From: Monomorium pharaonis
Lineage: Eukaryota > Arthropoda > Insecta > Hymenoptera > Formicidae
Reading direction: 5' to 3'
Length of the DNA stretch: 64,000 nt
Assembly (NCBI RefSeq): GCF_013373865.1
Contig: NC_050477.1
Span: forward strand, 8,984,722 to 9,048,721
The notes below the pieces were generated by a model that saw nothing but the letters and a program-made list of their open reading frames with translations, was not told where the DNA came from and made no database searches. The position numbers were made by a program, and so were the translations under genes. Positions 38,321-50,270 of this stretch are shown in pieces (the first letter of the stretch is position 1; the number at the start of each line of letters is the position of its first letter).

Positions 38321-40100
38321 ATTTGGATCGACCTTTGCGAGTGCTTGCTGTTGGGAGTTCCATGGTGGGGGGGGTGAGATCAGCCAGCAATACATTCACG
38401 AGGGGGGCAATACGTGTGTTTCCGAAACCAGGAGACACGGCGGAGCGCGTCGGTGTCGAATTCGTAATTGGAATGTCGCGAGGGAGCGTGCGGTTCACCG
38501 GGGGTTGCACCCGAAGAGAAGGCGAGCCGGGAGAGAACATCCGAGGACGAGGGTTGGGGAACTGAAAAAATGTGGTCGGCATGCGAGATATCTGTCCCCG
38601 AGATATAGTGTCGATATATACCGAGGGGCGGGGGAGCAGCGAGGTTACGGTGGTGCCCGTCGGCGACTCGTTTACATATTGGTAAGCTCTCTGCGGGTCC
38701 GCGCGATAGATGCGATGCGGCGATACCGCGGCGCCGGAGTCCCGGGCTCTCCTACGAACTTTCACGGCGGGCGGGGGAGGAAGGAAGAGGAGGAGAAGAG
38801 ACACGGCGTAGGGGAGGCAAAGAACTACGCGAGGTGGAGGTAAAGATGGCAGGGGCAGATGGTGCGAAGATCGGACCATTGTTTGCCTTCTGACAGCGAT
38901 AAGTTCACAATAAAGTTACATTCGCTTCCAAGTAAGTTCCTGTCCTCTCCTCGTCGTGGTTTCCTCCTCTCTCCTTCTCTCTCTCTCTCTTTCTTCTGGC
39001 TCTTCTCGTCTTATCCTCCCCCGCGCACCCTCTCCGCGCCGCGGGAGCTTCTCCTCTGTGGACACATGGGAGCTCCTTTGGCGGAGGTGGTATACTCGCT
39101 AGCGATAACCATAACTCTCTGTACACCCGCGCCACTGTGTCCTTCCTCCCGTCACCCTGCTCCCCTTTCGTTGTTTCGCCTTTCTCGCTCTCGTCTGGAC
39201 TCGCTATTCTCTCTTTCTTTCTCCCTTGGTCTTTTCTCATTGCTTCCTCGCCATGTCGTTCTCTCCCCTTTCCCCTTCGTCCCCCGATGATCCCGTCGCA
39301 TCGACCACGGCTATTCCGCAATTGTTTTCGACCTTTCTTGCTCTTGTTGCAGTTGCCGGAGAATTTCGCGTGCCTTCCGTTACCACGTTACTTTACCGGA
39401 GTTTCTTTCATTCTTTCTTTCTCTGTCTTTCTCTCATTCGTTTTCTTCGTTGTTCATCCCTTCCTTCTTCTTACTGTCTGGCATCCCAGGTTGGTATCTA
39501 TTTTCTTGAGTCGTCGCACCTTCCTTCGAACTTTCGCGTCTCCTCCCGTCCTCAGCACTCCCTTTCATTCTCGAAATGGGCATCGGAATTCATGAGACGA
39601 AATTGATGATTACGATGCCGAAACAACAAGCCGAACGACCAATGGCTACTTGTCGAGCTATCGATCTATAAATCCTACTCTCCTCCCTGCATCCTTCCAT
39701 CATTTCTCACCGACCTCACCGTTCCAACTGGCGTTCGCCAATTTCTTTTCTCTCGTTCATTTTCGTTTTACTTCAGCGCCACTTCTTCGTATCTTTTTCT
39801 TTTCCGATATGTCTTTCATTTTCATCGCTTCTCGGATGTTTTAACCGTTGTAAATAAGAAGAATCGTAAGTATTCGCGCGTGCGGATACTTTCTTTTTGT
39901 TTGATTCTCTCTCTCCGGCTGTTTCGTTTCGCGCGTCGAACGAGATACGCGGACGATGGCCGCGACTCCCCGTCGAGATAATCGTCTTCACTGTTTGCCG
40001 TTTGTCACACTTTCGCGTTTTGCGGCTGTAATGTGTGACGGCGCAGCTGATGTCGTCAAAACTTCTTGAATTGTCATTTCGATCCATTGTAATTACATTT
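38320..40100. other. Large CpG-rich block: G-rich left half, pyrimidine-rich right half
   Basis: The plus strand is G-rich from 38340 to 38860, with an 8-G run at 38367-38374 and GGGCGGGGGAGG-type runs near 38769. It then switches to pyrimidine-rich from about 38935. A 187-codon minus-strand frame (38316-38879) and frames of 104-152 codons on both strands overlap. Their translations are Pro/Arg- or Ser/Leu-rich, as the composition dictates. A donor-like AAGTAAGT occurs at about 38931, but no matching exon is convincing. Confidence 0.5.
38935..39600 (+). repeat. Polypyrimidine-biased domain
   Basis: On the plus strand C and T dominate for over 600 bases (TCTCTC, CTTTCT, TCCTCC and TTCTTT words), including a pure (CT)n stretch at about 38974-38990. 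Because TAA, TAG and TGA are rare in such sequence, all three plus frames stay open for long distances. Confidence 0.8.
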
Positions 40101-41640
40101 TTATTCTCTAAGTTGTAAGTAGTAATCGCAAAAAGTAAAACATTTAAAATTATTGTTTTTTAAGGAGATAGTTTAAAAATCCGTAAAAATATATTACAGA
40201 TATCTATATGAAAAAATATATTGTGCAATAATTTTTTAAAAATATGAATAGAATTAAAAAAAATAAATTATTAATTGTTTGTGTGTACATGAGCATTTTA
40301 TTTCTTGTTAAGGAATTTAGTTGGTTTAAAAACTTAAATATTTTTATTATTTATTAATTATCTTAAAATATTTCTTCTATAATTGTAACTTTTGAATTGT
40401 ATATTTGTTTCAATGGATCTCGCCGTTGATGTTTTAAAGAAAGTCCAGGATATCTTTACGTCAAATAATGATTTAAAACTTAGAAATAAAGACTCTATAA
40501 AACTTAAAAGAAAAAGATCAACTCTTGAAAAAGTATGTCACCAAGATTAGGAGAAGCAAGAGAGGCAACTAAAGTAGAACTCTTGGGCGATACCCAAGAC
40601 GCGCCGCGATACTCGACGCGTAATACTCGCACGGATAGCTAATACCGCTCCATTAGTCCCAATTAAACAGACAGTTAAATACACATTCCGAGCATAGTAT
40701 GCTCTGCTCGTAGCACGCGGTTATGCTCCGTGATATTAGTTGCCGCCATTGGATACAATTACCAGAAGATATCTACTATCTGAGAGTATACCAGAAACAA
40801 TTCTCTTTGAAGAGCACTAAGCTTTTCAACTACATAGCTTCTTTCTTGCATTATATATCAAATTATTGATTGCTAACAAGTACGTGTATCCTCTGTTAAT
40901 AAATTATTTTAATACGATTGGAAAAGTCGATTTGTTGAGATAAACACCTAGCAGAAACATAGCATTTTTACGATGTAGCTTCATGTACTTCACGTAGCTC
41001 GATATTTAATTTAAATAAGAAAGATTTTGCGATATATTGTCTTCAAGAAAATCTCACAGCAGAGTCTCGTGACAAAAATCGAATCATAAAACATCGTTAA
41101 GTCCGCCGTACGACTCCTCGGAGGACCGAAAGCTCGCCGTCTCGGTGAATTATTACCGTAGATAAGTATATCGACGGTTGGATAAGGCTCGCGACGGGGA
41201 AAAAACTGAGCCGCTAAACGAACCATCGAGCCGAGAATGGCCTGATAACCGTCATTATTACTTATCGAATAACGCAATTGACGTCCGCGAGTTCTCGTTC
41301 TCCGAGCGAGTTAAATAATTTCGAAGATCAATCGTAAAAATTACCAGGATAGAAAAAAGGGACAGATATATTATATAAATACACATTTAAATAAAATTCC
41401 TTTATTTAAGTTTATTACTCAATATATATATATTAATAATTAAAATATACTGGAATTATGTGTACACTTTTAGGATATTATTAATATGTTTCTTTCAAGT
41501 TAAACGGTACTGCATCTTCTAGATTTGTCCGCAGCTTTCTTCGCATTATATAATTCTTAGTTTCTACGAAACGGCATGTTGTATCATTCTCAATTGTTAG
41601 GAATCTCTACAAATTGATCGTTATTTTAGTATTCGTTAAT
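40100..41640. other. AT-rich DNA around a moderate block (40540-41330)
   Basis: The block holds small hairpins, listed separately. The 88-codon minus-strand frame at 41011-41277 is unrecognised. Confidence 0.5.
40582..40730. repeat. Group of short hairpins with a thrice-repeated GAGCATA word
   Basis: CTTGGG-CGATA-CCCAAG (40582-40598) forms one hairpin. GAGCATA-G-TATGCTC (40690-40704) forms another, and a further TATGCTC lies at about 40722, so the first arm has two possible partners. No known RNA family is recognised. Confidence 0.45.
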
Positions 41641-42640
41641 GAGTATTTGAGGAAGCACAAGTGCTCCGAGTCGGCAGATCGCATTCTTCGTGTGTCTTGC
41701 GCGTGCGGGTGTCCGCCAATTTTCGTTCATAAAATATTTTTAGCCGGCTCGTGGTGATTCCACGATCTCCGATAAAGACGTCGCCCGTGGAAGTCGTCGC
41801 CGAAAGCCGGCAAGAGAGCCGTGAAAAAGAAAGAGGAGGAAGGAGAGAAGTTGGTGGCACTTTGGTGGTGCATTCGGAGAAACGCGGGGCCTTTCGTGGG
41901 AATAATATAAGACGGGCTCGCATCTGCGCGAGTTATGACGGAGCGAGCTATTAAGTGGCCATGTTTATTTTTAGAGAGAAACCGAGAGAGCCTAGAGAGC
42001 GCAAAGTGGAACTCCTAATTGTTCTCGTTAGCGCTCAGCTCGCATCTGTCTGAACCCATGAACTCTCAGGACGACGGACGACGACGGACGACGGAGAATG
42101 CACGAGGCCCCAACACGCGGGGTATTCGCGCGGGGCAAAAGGGGCCCGTGAGGATAAGAGGGACGATGATGTCAGGACTGACCGGTGGTCGCATCGAACG
42201 GACGGTCTTGACCGGGCGGCGAAAAAAAGATTATAATAAAATAAACGGAGACACCGCGCGCGACGGAGCGGGTTACGAGAACGAAAAACGTATTCTGCTA
42301 ACTGCAGGCGAAAACAGATGCCACGGCGGGATTTGCATAAACGAGGCTAAGCCGAAAGTTAATGTCGCGCGTAACGATCTGCCCCGGATTGTGGGCATGC
42401 GTGCGGTGTCGTATGCTCTCGCGCTTTATTGTTATTCATTGGAACCCCGGCCCGACGCGCTATGGAAATTAATTCCATGTTACACGGTGCTCATTTTGTT
42501 TCTCTATCTTTCTTCTTTCGTCTCTTGTCGGGCCGCTCTAATCGCGCTGTGCGTCGGCCGTTATATCATTTATAATTATTTCAGAAACGATGTAAAATAA
42601 GATTGAACACGCAACAAAAGTTCGAGCATTTATGCGAAGA
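41640..42640. other. CpG-dense block; longest repeat-free open frame of the window
   Basis: A 193-codon plus-strand frame (42019-42600) crosses it. The predicted product is Arg/Gly-rich in its first 90 residues and has one hydrophobic stretch near residues 148-166 (LWKLIPCYTVLILFLYLSS region). I recognise no domain. Its start lies in an Arg-repeat-like segment made by the ACGACGG tandem. I regard it as probably non-coding, but it is the first frame to test with RNA data. Confidence 0.4.
42071..42094. repeat. ACGACGG short tandem
   Basis: Three near-identical ACGACGG-type units over 24 bases inside the CpG-dense block. Confidence 0.85.
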
Positions 42641-43480
42641 AGACCACAAACCACGCTTACCGCGTCTTTATAACGAAACGTAATTTTATATGTTTTTAAA
42701 TTAGCAATCTTTAAAATTTTTTCTTTTATTTAAAAATATTTTTTATTTTTATTCAGAATATTTAGATAAAGATTTCAAAATTATTTTGACAATATAACAA
42801 GACACTATAACATTTCAGATTTGTATCCAGTTAAATTTTCAGATATACTTTAATTAAATCGTATTTTTAATATAGACATATTTATTTTCTAAAAATGCAA
42901 AGATTTATTTTATTTTGTTTTATGTTTTTTTAGTTTTGTTTTTATAAAGAGATATTACCTCTGCCCCCCTCCCTTCAAAATTTTTAGTTTTAATCAATGA
43001 CCTAAAAATCAAAATAAAATTGAGTATTTAGTTTTTACTTGTGAGGTGAAAATTTGTATGACGGTTACCAGATTAATAAAGGGATGGAAAATTGCGGAAA
43101 TTAAAGTCCGTACATGTTTATATTCATATATACTGAAGTAGCAGATGAATATAGCATGCAAAGACAGTTGGATAAAAATAAAAATATACACAAAAGTACA
43201 ATTATTATTTTAAAAAATATATATGCGGATACAAAAAAATCTGTTTATTTTCAAGATTTACTGCGCTAAACTAAAGAAAAAGATTACGTATAAAATAGTT
43301 AACATATACATATAAAGTAGTTATTAAAGTAGTTATTAAAGTAGTTAATAATTATCCATATAATCATTGAGATTAAATTATCTGCGTAATATTCGAATAA
43401 TCTGCGATGCATATAATAACTAATTATACGAACATATTATCGAAACACAGAAATAGTTGTCCGTATAATCATTTAGGCAA
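42640..43480. other. AT-rich DNA with a 12-bp tandem
   Basis: A C-rich interruption (CCCCCCTCCC) is at about 42964. The tandem repeat is listed separately. The 60-codon minus-strand frame is unrecognised. Confidence 0.55.
43313..43348. repeat. TAAAGTAGTTAT x3 tandem repeat
   Basis: Three consecutive 12-bp units, the third ending in a variant. A diverged unit (TAAAATAGTTAA) lies about 20 bases upstream, which suggests local expansion from a single ancestor. Confidence 0.93.
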
Positions 43481-43507
43481 ATGGCGATACTAAATTATTC
43501 GAATAAT
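43388..43507. repeat. Repeated ATTCGAATAAT palindromic word
   Basis: ATTCGAATAAT occurs at about 43391-43401 and within the perfect palindrome ATTATTCGAATAAT at 43494-43507. A TATAATCATT word also recurs between them (about 43360 and 43464), pointing to an old duplication. Confidence 0.6.
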
Positions 43508-44800
43508 GCCGAATTCCGAAAAATGGGCACGAGATATGGTCGAGGATAAAGTACTCTCGCGATATGTAAACGATAACGATTTCGTGGTGGCGGATGCTTT
43601 ACGCGGGTGCAAAATACGAGCGAACGACTGGGGGAATACGGCGGCCCCTCTAACGAAAAGCTCGATCCGTACGTTGCTTGCGACGAGGCAACGACATAAT
43701 ATGAATAAACTCTGGCACTTTTCGCATATGCAGGGAGAGAAAGAGAGAGAGGAAAAAGAAAAAACGGATTTTCTATTTACGATGACCATTTGAGTTTCGT
43801 ATGCCGGACGGGCCGAGGGGCGACTCGTCGTCGGTGATTTTGCCAGCTTTATAGTAAATTTCCCGCATAAAGGCGGCGTGGCACCCCTCGGTTTTATTCC
43901 ATTATTATATATGCAAGTGTGACTGTAGAAGTTCCCCAACAAAAGCGAACAGCACAGTGTTCCGTTGCACCGAATTTTTTTCGGGTCGTGATTGACTTCA
44001 GAGAAGACAAATCATCAAAATATAATCATACACAAAATCAGTAATTTTTCACAAGTAATGTTAAAGGTGAGAATTTACTTTTTATGCTTTACACCAGGTA
44101 TATTTTATTTAATACCACAGTCACAAAATAAAACGTGACGTAAATCAGCAGTTTAAAATTGTGCAAAAAGTTCTAAATTTTGTCTGTATAATATATGTGA
44201 ATGCAAATATTGAAAACAAAATAAAAACAAAATTAATTAATAAATTAATTCAAGTAATTTATAGAAAGAATTTCATAACATAAAATATCATTTTAATGAA
44301 AACTTTTTGTAGTTGAAACTTTAACGTTTTTTATTGAAAGTTTTTCGACAATCTTTGATAAATAATATTTATTTTTAAATTTATAATTTTACAATATAAT
44401 AAATAAACGTATTAATTATAAACGTAAATATAAAATATACTAAAATTTCTTTTTATTTTTTTTAAAATAAATTACGAGGTTGAATTACGAGAAACATTTC
44501 TCTGTCTTTAACAATATATCTTTGTTTTGTGCGTGTGAATTATATAATATTGTAAATTTTACTTTTATACATATATGTATAATGATTATGTTATTAATTT
44601 TAAAGAAAGACATATCTGGATTATAATAAATAATTCAATTATCCATATTTTTTATTATATTTAAATTTTACACAATTATATTTTGCGCGCATAATTGTTA
44701 AATGCTATTATGAATATATTATTATTATTTTTTTAACTATTTTATCAACACAAATTGTGTTATAGTTTATTGATCTCAGACTTTATGAAAAAGTAACCGA
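43480..44800. other. CpG block (43500-43990), then AT-rich stretch
   Basis: Frames of 150 codons (-, 43490-43942) and 95 codons (+, 43506-43793) overlap and are unrecognised. From 44030 to 44800 the sequence is AT-rich with nothing to report. Confidence 0.5.
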
Positions 44801-46690
44801 TATTAATAAGCACGGTCGGTTTTGCCCTGCTCTAATTTCTTTAGCTCCATTGAATATTCCGCACGAGGAATACTTTGTACCGAGAATATCGCGCGCCCTT
44901 CGTAGGGCCCATCCAATGAGTGACCCGACCTTGTTGCAGGGTTCCGAGGAGCTTGTCATTGTGTTTTGGGCGTGCTGTAATCCACGTTGACGCGTTCAAC
45001 CGAGCGTTTATAGGAATACGAAGAAAGAGGAGAGAAAACGAGAGCAAAAGAGAGAGAAGAGTTTCGCACGGTCGTTGCCAGTATTCATAAGTTGGAAACA
45101 TTTCCATAACGAAGTATACCGAGTTAGAGAGTGCACTTTTTGCCACTAAATAAAGTTTTCACGTGACAAATATACTGTAATACTTACATTTATTCACATA
45201 AAATAACGTGCTAAACTTTACGGTGATTACAGATTTTAGAATATTTAGATATAGATAACTTTCTTTCATTAAATAAAACAGAAAAGTGAGGAATTTGGAA
45301 AGATATTTTAATATTAAAATGAAACCAATAGACACATTTTAAATGAGAAAATTTTTATTTGTACGTTTATTCATTAGAAAAGTATTTTACTTTCAAATTT
45401 TACATATCTCGAAAACAGTTGTGCTTGTCGACATAATTTCAGTTCGGTTAAATCAATAAAAGCAAACGATCGAAGACTCACCGGAAATCAGCAGTATATA
45501 AATGTATAAATGTATTTTAATAGAAAAATTAAATGAAACCACGATCAGTCGGTCGGCGGCATCGATGCTATCGTAAGTACTGCGCGTAAGTGGAGGCCGA
45601 CGGACGACGTTTAACAAGTAGTCACGAGCTTTGAAAAAAACCTGCCGAGGTAGGGGAGATTTTCATCTACGTCGCGGGCGGATGACGGCAGGTGATAAAG
45701 CTTCGACTTTACGATAGTGGTCTCGAGGAGAAAGGGGGACCGCCCCCTTGCTCGCTCTACAGATCGTTCTACTCGTCCTGAAGTAGCGTCCTGAAGTCGC
45801 GCGCGCGATTTATGTCTTGAAAATCAGATGCGCCGAAAGACTAAACTTTCACACTCTTTCACCTGTGTCAGAAAGTAATATAAACAGATTTTGACTTTTA
45901 GGTATACATGAAATTTGAATATGTCGAGATGTACTAAAGATTGATATTCAAGTTTTGCAATTTACTCATTCCGATTCTTAATAATAATGTACGAAGATAT
46001 ATCCAGCCGTTTCTATACTTATACTCGTTTGACAAAGTCAACAAGCATCAGCAAATCGATTTGCATAATATTTAACGGATTAATGAAACGCAATCATCTT
46101 GTTGCAATCCGCGATTTCTTTTTACGACAACGCAGATCCCGTAATGGATGGCAACTTAGTTGCTCGCGGATTTGACGGCAAAAAATGCCCGAGTAGGATA
46201 ACGATGTTCAATGGTCGATCCTTTCATGGTTGCGGATTCAACGTCAGCTATATCGGTGTTGGCGGTGAAGATTTATCGCTCCAAGGAAAATGACTCGCTC
46301 GCTTGTGTCTGGATGCGCGAGTAAGCGTATCGTAATCTTCGAGTCGATGAAGATAACCCTGGCTCGTATCGATACCGAGCTCCGATGAAATTGACACATC
46401 CATCTATCACCCCGGCATATGCATGGCATGCATGGGAAAAAGTCGGCGCGGCGCGACGCCGCGGGACTGACCATGCATAATTCACCGTATCTCTGTCGAA
46501 CGGCCCGAAATCCTGAATAATAAGAGCGGACTTGAGCGTTTTTTCGGTCAAACCTCGCAGCAACGTCCATAGCGGGGTGTCCGTCGATCCCGCGTTTCAT
46601 CGAGATATCTCGAATTGACGGAGAGCGAGCGGAGAATGTCGTCCTGTAGTTATGTATTCGTGAGACATTCGGACAAAAGGAAACTTTGAA
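44800..46690. other. Alternating moderate and AT-rich DNA; no gene recognised
   Basis: The plus strand is purine-rich at 45020-45062. A two-copy GTCCTGAAGT tandem followed by a CGCGCGCG run is at 45775-45808. The minus-strand frame of 167 codons (46244-46747) and its overlapping 96-codon neighbour are unrecognised. Confidence 0.5.
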
Positions 46691-47030
46691 TAATTTTTTT
46701 CTTTTTTCACATATTCCCTTTTCCCTTTCAAAAAGAAAAATCTGCAATATTATGGTATTTTAATAAAATTGCCATGTTGTTTCGAGATTATTAAAATTTA
46801 AGATTGAAAGGTGTTACCTTCAGGAAACATATGTTTTCACAAACAATATTTTAGCATTTTGATATGGTAAAGAGAAATTAAAATTTTGCTTCTTAAGTTT
46901 GCTGAAATAAATATTTAAATAATAACGATAATCATAGGTATTCTCTGAGTAGGTATTTTTTTTTCCTTTAAAGATATAGGTATTTAGTTTGTTGCTAGGT
47001 GTAAAGATAGGTGGAACATAAACGTTTTGG
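46690..47030. other. AT-rich spacer
   Basis: TAGGTATT occurs three times between about 46935 and 46990. Otherwise featureless. Confidence 0.55.
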
Positions 47031-47236
47031 CACAGATTGACCATGCAACGCGGAATAATTTACAACGCATCCCTATCAACTCCTATCGATGCATCGACGT
47101 GCGAGCTCGTGAACGGCCGGTCATCGCAAGCAGACGCGCGGAGACAGCACCGAGGTCATTTCCGTCGAGTCGGTGAACGAAGGATCGGTGGGTTGGAGGC
47201 AAAGGACGATAGCGAGAGGGAGAAAGAGACAGCGAG

Positions 47237-47239
<3 letters not shown>

Positions 47240-47280
<41 letters not shown>
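47240..47280 (+). repeat. (GA)n microsatellite (~41 bp)
   Basis: Perfect GA repeat in the same orientation as the tracts at 18.1 and 23.3 kb, preceded by a purine-rich lead-in from about 47212. Confidence 0.98.
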
Positions 47281-47282
<2 letters not shown>

Positions 47283-47728
47283 CACGAGAGACGAGTCCCT
47301 TACCGACAATGGCGATCGGTTCGGGTTACGAGGACCGGCAGGGCGAGTCGAAGTGCACGGCATCCAATATGCAATAAACATACGGGGCTTTGACGTATTT
47401 AATAGTAACGTGGTCGTATAATGCTTGACATGCATGGAAGCTTTTATGGGGATGGGTATCTTGGCGCGGTTCGAAGCACCGCACCGGCCGTGTTTCTCCC
47501 GAGCGACGAAAAGATCCCGAAGGTACCTCGACTATCCGGATCCAATATCGCACCGCGAATTAGCCGGTTGAGAATCGCTGCTCTCTCGCCCCGCTCACCC
47601 CGAAGAAGTGTAGCCGACGGTTAATTGCATGTCCAAGCCCGGGGAAGGATCCTTAGGCTGTCACGGGCACGACGGACCCCTTTGCGCGCGCGAGGCCCAG
47701 ACGTGGGACACGTGTCCGTTCACAAAAC

Positions 47729-48075
47729 TGCGACTTCTGAAGAAAGCAACTTCTGCAAGTCTCGTGACAGCGAAACTGTTCAGATTAAAAATAGCGAAAG
47801 TGTGCAACTCGCGTGTGCGCCGCGCCGCCGCGTGGAATTGTGTTGTCGGTTACATGAAACTGCGAGTTTATCCCTTTGGGACTTTCGAGATTGAGATTCT
47901 GTTTACGTACTTTTATGGGCACGCGAGTCGAACGACTTTGCTAAATCGTATTTCGCGAGATTCTGACATTACGACTTTCAATAATGCAACTCTCGAGACA
48001 GTAACTTCTGAAAGTACAACTTCTTTGCAGTGTTGTGTCATTTTAGTTGCGTCTTCTGAGGTATGACAATCTGAA
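47729..48075. repeat. Cluster of degenerate ACTTCTGAAAG / GCAACT words
   Basis: Related words recur on the plus strand: GCGACTTCTGAAGAAAG (47729), GCAACTTCTGCAAG (47746), ACGACTTTCAATAATGCAACT (from about 47970), GTAACTTCTGAAAG (48001) and GCGTCTTCTGAGG (48050). The spacing is irregular. This could be a decayed minisatellite or repeated factor-binding sites. Confidence 0.4.
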
Positions 48076-48109
48076 ATCGAGGTTGTCTGTAGATTATTAG
48101 GATTCACGA

Positions 48110-49200
48110 GAATACGGTTATGACATGTTGGAAATATGGTGGTTTGATATCGACACGTATATATGTTCTTCATTATTACGTTTATACACGGAAACAAGAC
48201 ATTCATTTGTTTAACAAATTACTTTATTTACTCATTTTTTTAGCCTGTGGCATGTGTATCGATAAAAACGAAAGTCTTATAATTTTATTATTTAAAATAT
48301 TATTTAAAATATTTTATAAACATTTTATTTTTTTTTGTGTGTGATTTATATGTAAATTATAAGTAATATCTTTTTTTTTATTTTTTATTGCATTTAAGTT
48401 TATTATTATTATTTGTAAAAAAACAAAACGTAATTTTCTGATGGAATATATTAAACTGCTATATCTTATTACGCATACGATAGTTAGCAGGTACGATTTT
48501 TATTTTATTATTAACAAATGATGGCAATGCATGCGAGTAACGCAGTGCTATTATGATACGCAATGTTAGAATGGGCACTGTAGTCAACGCATTCTTGACT
48601 AATGACGGCTCTGGTTGTATTGCTGCAACCGTCGCTGACGGATTACGAGACTCCACATATTCCATCCACGCATTCGCATAGGATGAGTTATCGGATAACC
48701 ATCGGACGTCGCGTAAATCATCATGTTTATGCCGTCAAGAAACTAAGCATGAATATGTCAGCTGTTTCAAAACAGCTATGAAGAAGTCAAAATTCTTTCA
48801 AATTTAGTGCTTGACTTAAGCACAGAGTTTTGAGCTGCAAGAATATCAAGTCCTAAACTCAAATTCTTCAGAATTCTTTATTTTAAATGATCTAATATTT
48901 TAATAAATATTAGATAATCAAATTCTTTATAACGAAATAAATTTTGTACTAAGAAATTAACGACTCACATTACAAACTTATTTATTATTACATTAAAGAC
49001 GATTTTATTTCATTTTATTACTTTCTTACTTCGAGACTTAACATTTAACAATTGGAAAATTTTAAGATGCAAAGAATTCTAACGTCATAAAATGTTTAAA
49101 CTAATGTTTGAAGAACTACTTAAAATTCATCTGTAAAATTGTCACTATTAAAAATTATTTTTCATGTCGTTTGCCGATATGATTTTATCTATTCGCATGA
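48110..49200. other. AT-rich DNA with a mixed patch (48460-48740)
   Basis: ATTATTTAAAAT is repeated in tandem at about 48287-48315. The 68-codon minus-strand frame is unrecognised. Confidence 0.55.
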
Positions 49201-50270
49201 TTACATGACCTCGAATCAGCAAACGAGAATGGAAATGGGAATGAGGCAGAAGGAAGAAAGGAGAGAAAAGGGACGAACGAAACGCATCACTCGAACGATG
49301 TTTCAATCTCCATAATGACCGCTCAGCTTTCGCTTCGTGGCCGCGTACTGAGAGACAGAGTGGATGCTAATAACAGGGAAACTCCATAGTGTCCGTAGGT
49401 ACCGCTCATTCAGAGATACTTCTTTTGCGTCCACGTTTATTCACGAGCGGAAAGTGAGTGAGTGAAAGAGAGAGAGGAAGAGAGGTGGGAGGGAGAGGTT
49501 TAGTCGAGAGGTTGGACAGTCGATCTGCAGAAGAGAGGAAGGGGAGAAGAAGAGAGAAGAGCGCACGAAAGTCGGGTATATTCAATGGCCCGTGTCATCG
49601 CGCGAAGGCACATACGTAATGTCCGATGTAAATGCGAGAGAAAGAGGAAAGAATGGCTGGAAAGAGACGGGGGTGTAGGGAGAAAGAGGGAGGTCCAACT
49701 GGGAGATCCGAAAGCTGCACGAGTTGTGGTGGATGAACAATGGAACACCGGTACACCGCAACACCACCATATCTCCGATACCCCTTTAATCCCCTCCCTA
49801 CTATTCTCCCTCGTTTTCCGTTTTCTTCTTAGTGGCCTCTCACAGGTTATATTTTAAACGTTTGTAAAACTTGGTAATATATATAAACGTTGAAATATTA
49901 CGAGGAACGAAGCCACGACAACGATGACGATAGCGATGATGAGAGAAGGAGAGAGAGAGAGAGTGGCAGCCCATCAGGGATGGCATGGGGGTAGAGACCG
50001 GGCCACCGGGGGCCGGGGCAACAATTACACAGAGTGCGCTACCGTGGTGGAGCCCTTTCAGCCTCTCTCCCACCGGAGATGATGGATTTGTTGTCTTCGT
50101 GGTCCCTCTGGTACAATGTGCATCTACCGGACCGTGCCACCGCGCACAGTTGTTTCTCTCTCTTTCTCTACTTGTGGTACTTTCCTGTAATTCTCGTGTT
50201 ATACAGGATCGCGTGATATTGGTAGTGCGTAAATAGCGATGAATATAAAGCAATGAGAAGAAAATTGAAA
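49200..50270. other. Purine-rich CpG block with GA tracts and a G-rich motif
   Basis: The plus strand is strongly purine-biased at 49215-49275 and 49440-49700 (GAGAG, GGAAG and GGGAG words). A (GA)n run is at 49941-49963 and a G-rich motif at 49987-50018. Frames of 60-137 codons overlap on both strands, none recognised. Confidence 0.5.
49941..50018 (+). repeat. Short (GA)n tract followed by a G-quadruplex-like motif
   Basis: GA repeats at 49941-49963 are followed by four G runs at 49987-49991 (5), 50000-50002 (3), 50008-50012 (5) and 50015-50018 (4). Loops are 8, 5 and 2 bases; the first is one base longer than the usual limit of 7. Confidence 0.7.

Larger units (their letters stand above)
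47030..48110. other. CpG-dense block with (GA)n and degenerate ACTTCTGAAAG words
   Basis: Overlapping frames of 67-145 codons on both strands are unrecognised. The (GA)n tract and the word cluster at 47729-48075 are listed separately. Confidence 0.5.

Noticed and set aside
38316..38879. 187-codon minus-strand frame; on the plus strand a RVLAVGSS...VRSA...VGVEFV pattern faintly recalls the C-terminal part of formylglycine-generating (sulfatase-modifying) domains
   Set aside because: Only a few spaced residues match, the diagnostic upstream part of that domain is absent, and the segment lies in G-rich, stop-poor DNA. Coincidence is the simpler reading.
38846..38936. ATGGCAGGGGCAGATGG with a later donor-like AAGTAAGT as a possible first exon
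   Set aside because: The frame from this ATG stops after about 15 codons, before the donor-like site, so at most it could be an untranslated exon; nothing else supports it.
39137..39606. Frames of 126 and 152 codons on the plus strand
   Set aside because: They are produced by the polypyrimidine bias, which leaves all plus frames open with Ser/Leu/Phe-rich translations.
45775..45808. CCTGAAGTAGCG followed by CGCG-rich sequence resembles part of the insect microRNA miR-275
   Set aside because: The 5' half including the seed does not match, the word is part of a two-copy local tandem, and there is no paired precursor arm.
48182..48352. TTTATACACGGAAAC as a third copy of the element A/B terminal motif
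   Set aside because: The expected inverted partner downstream is not recognisable, and the interior does not fold as a palindrome.
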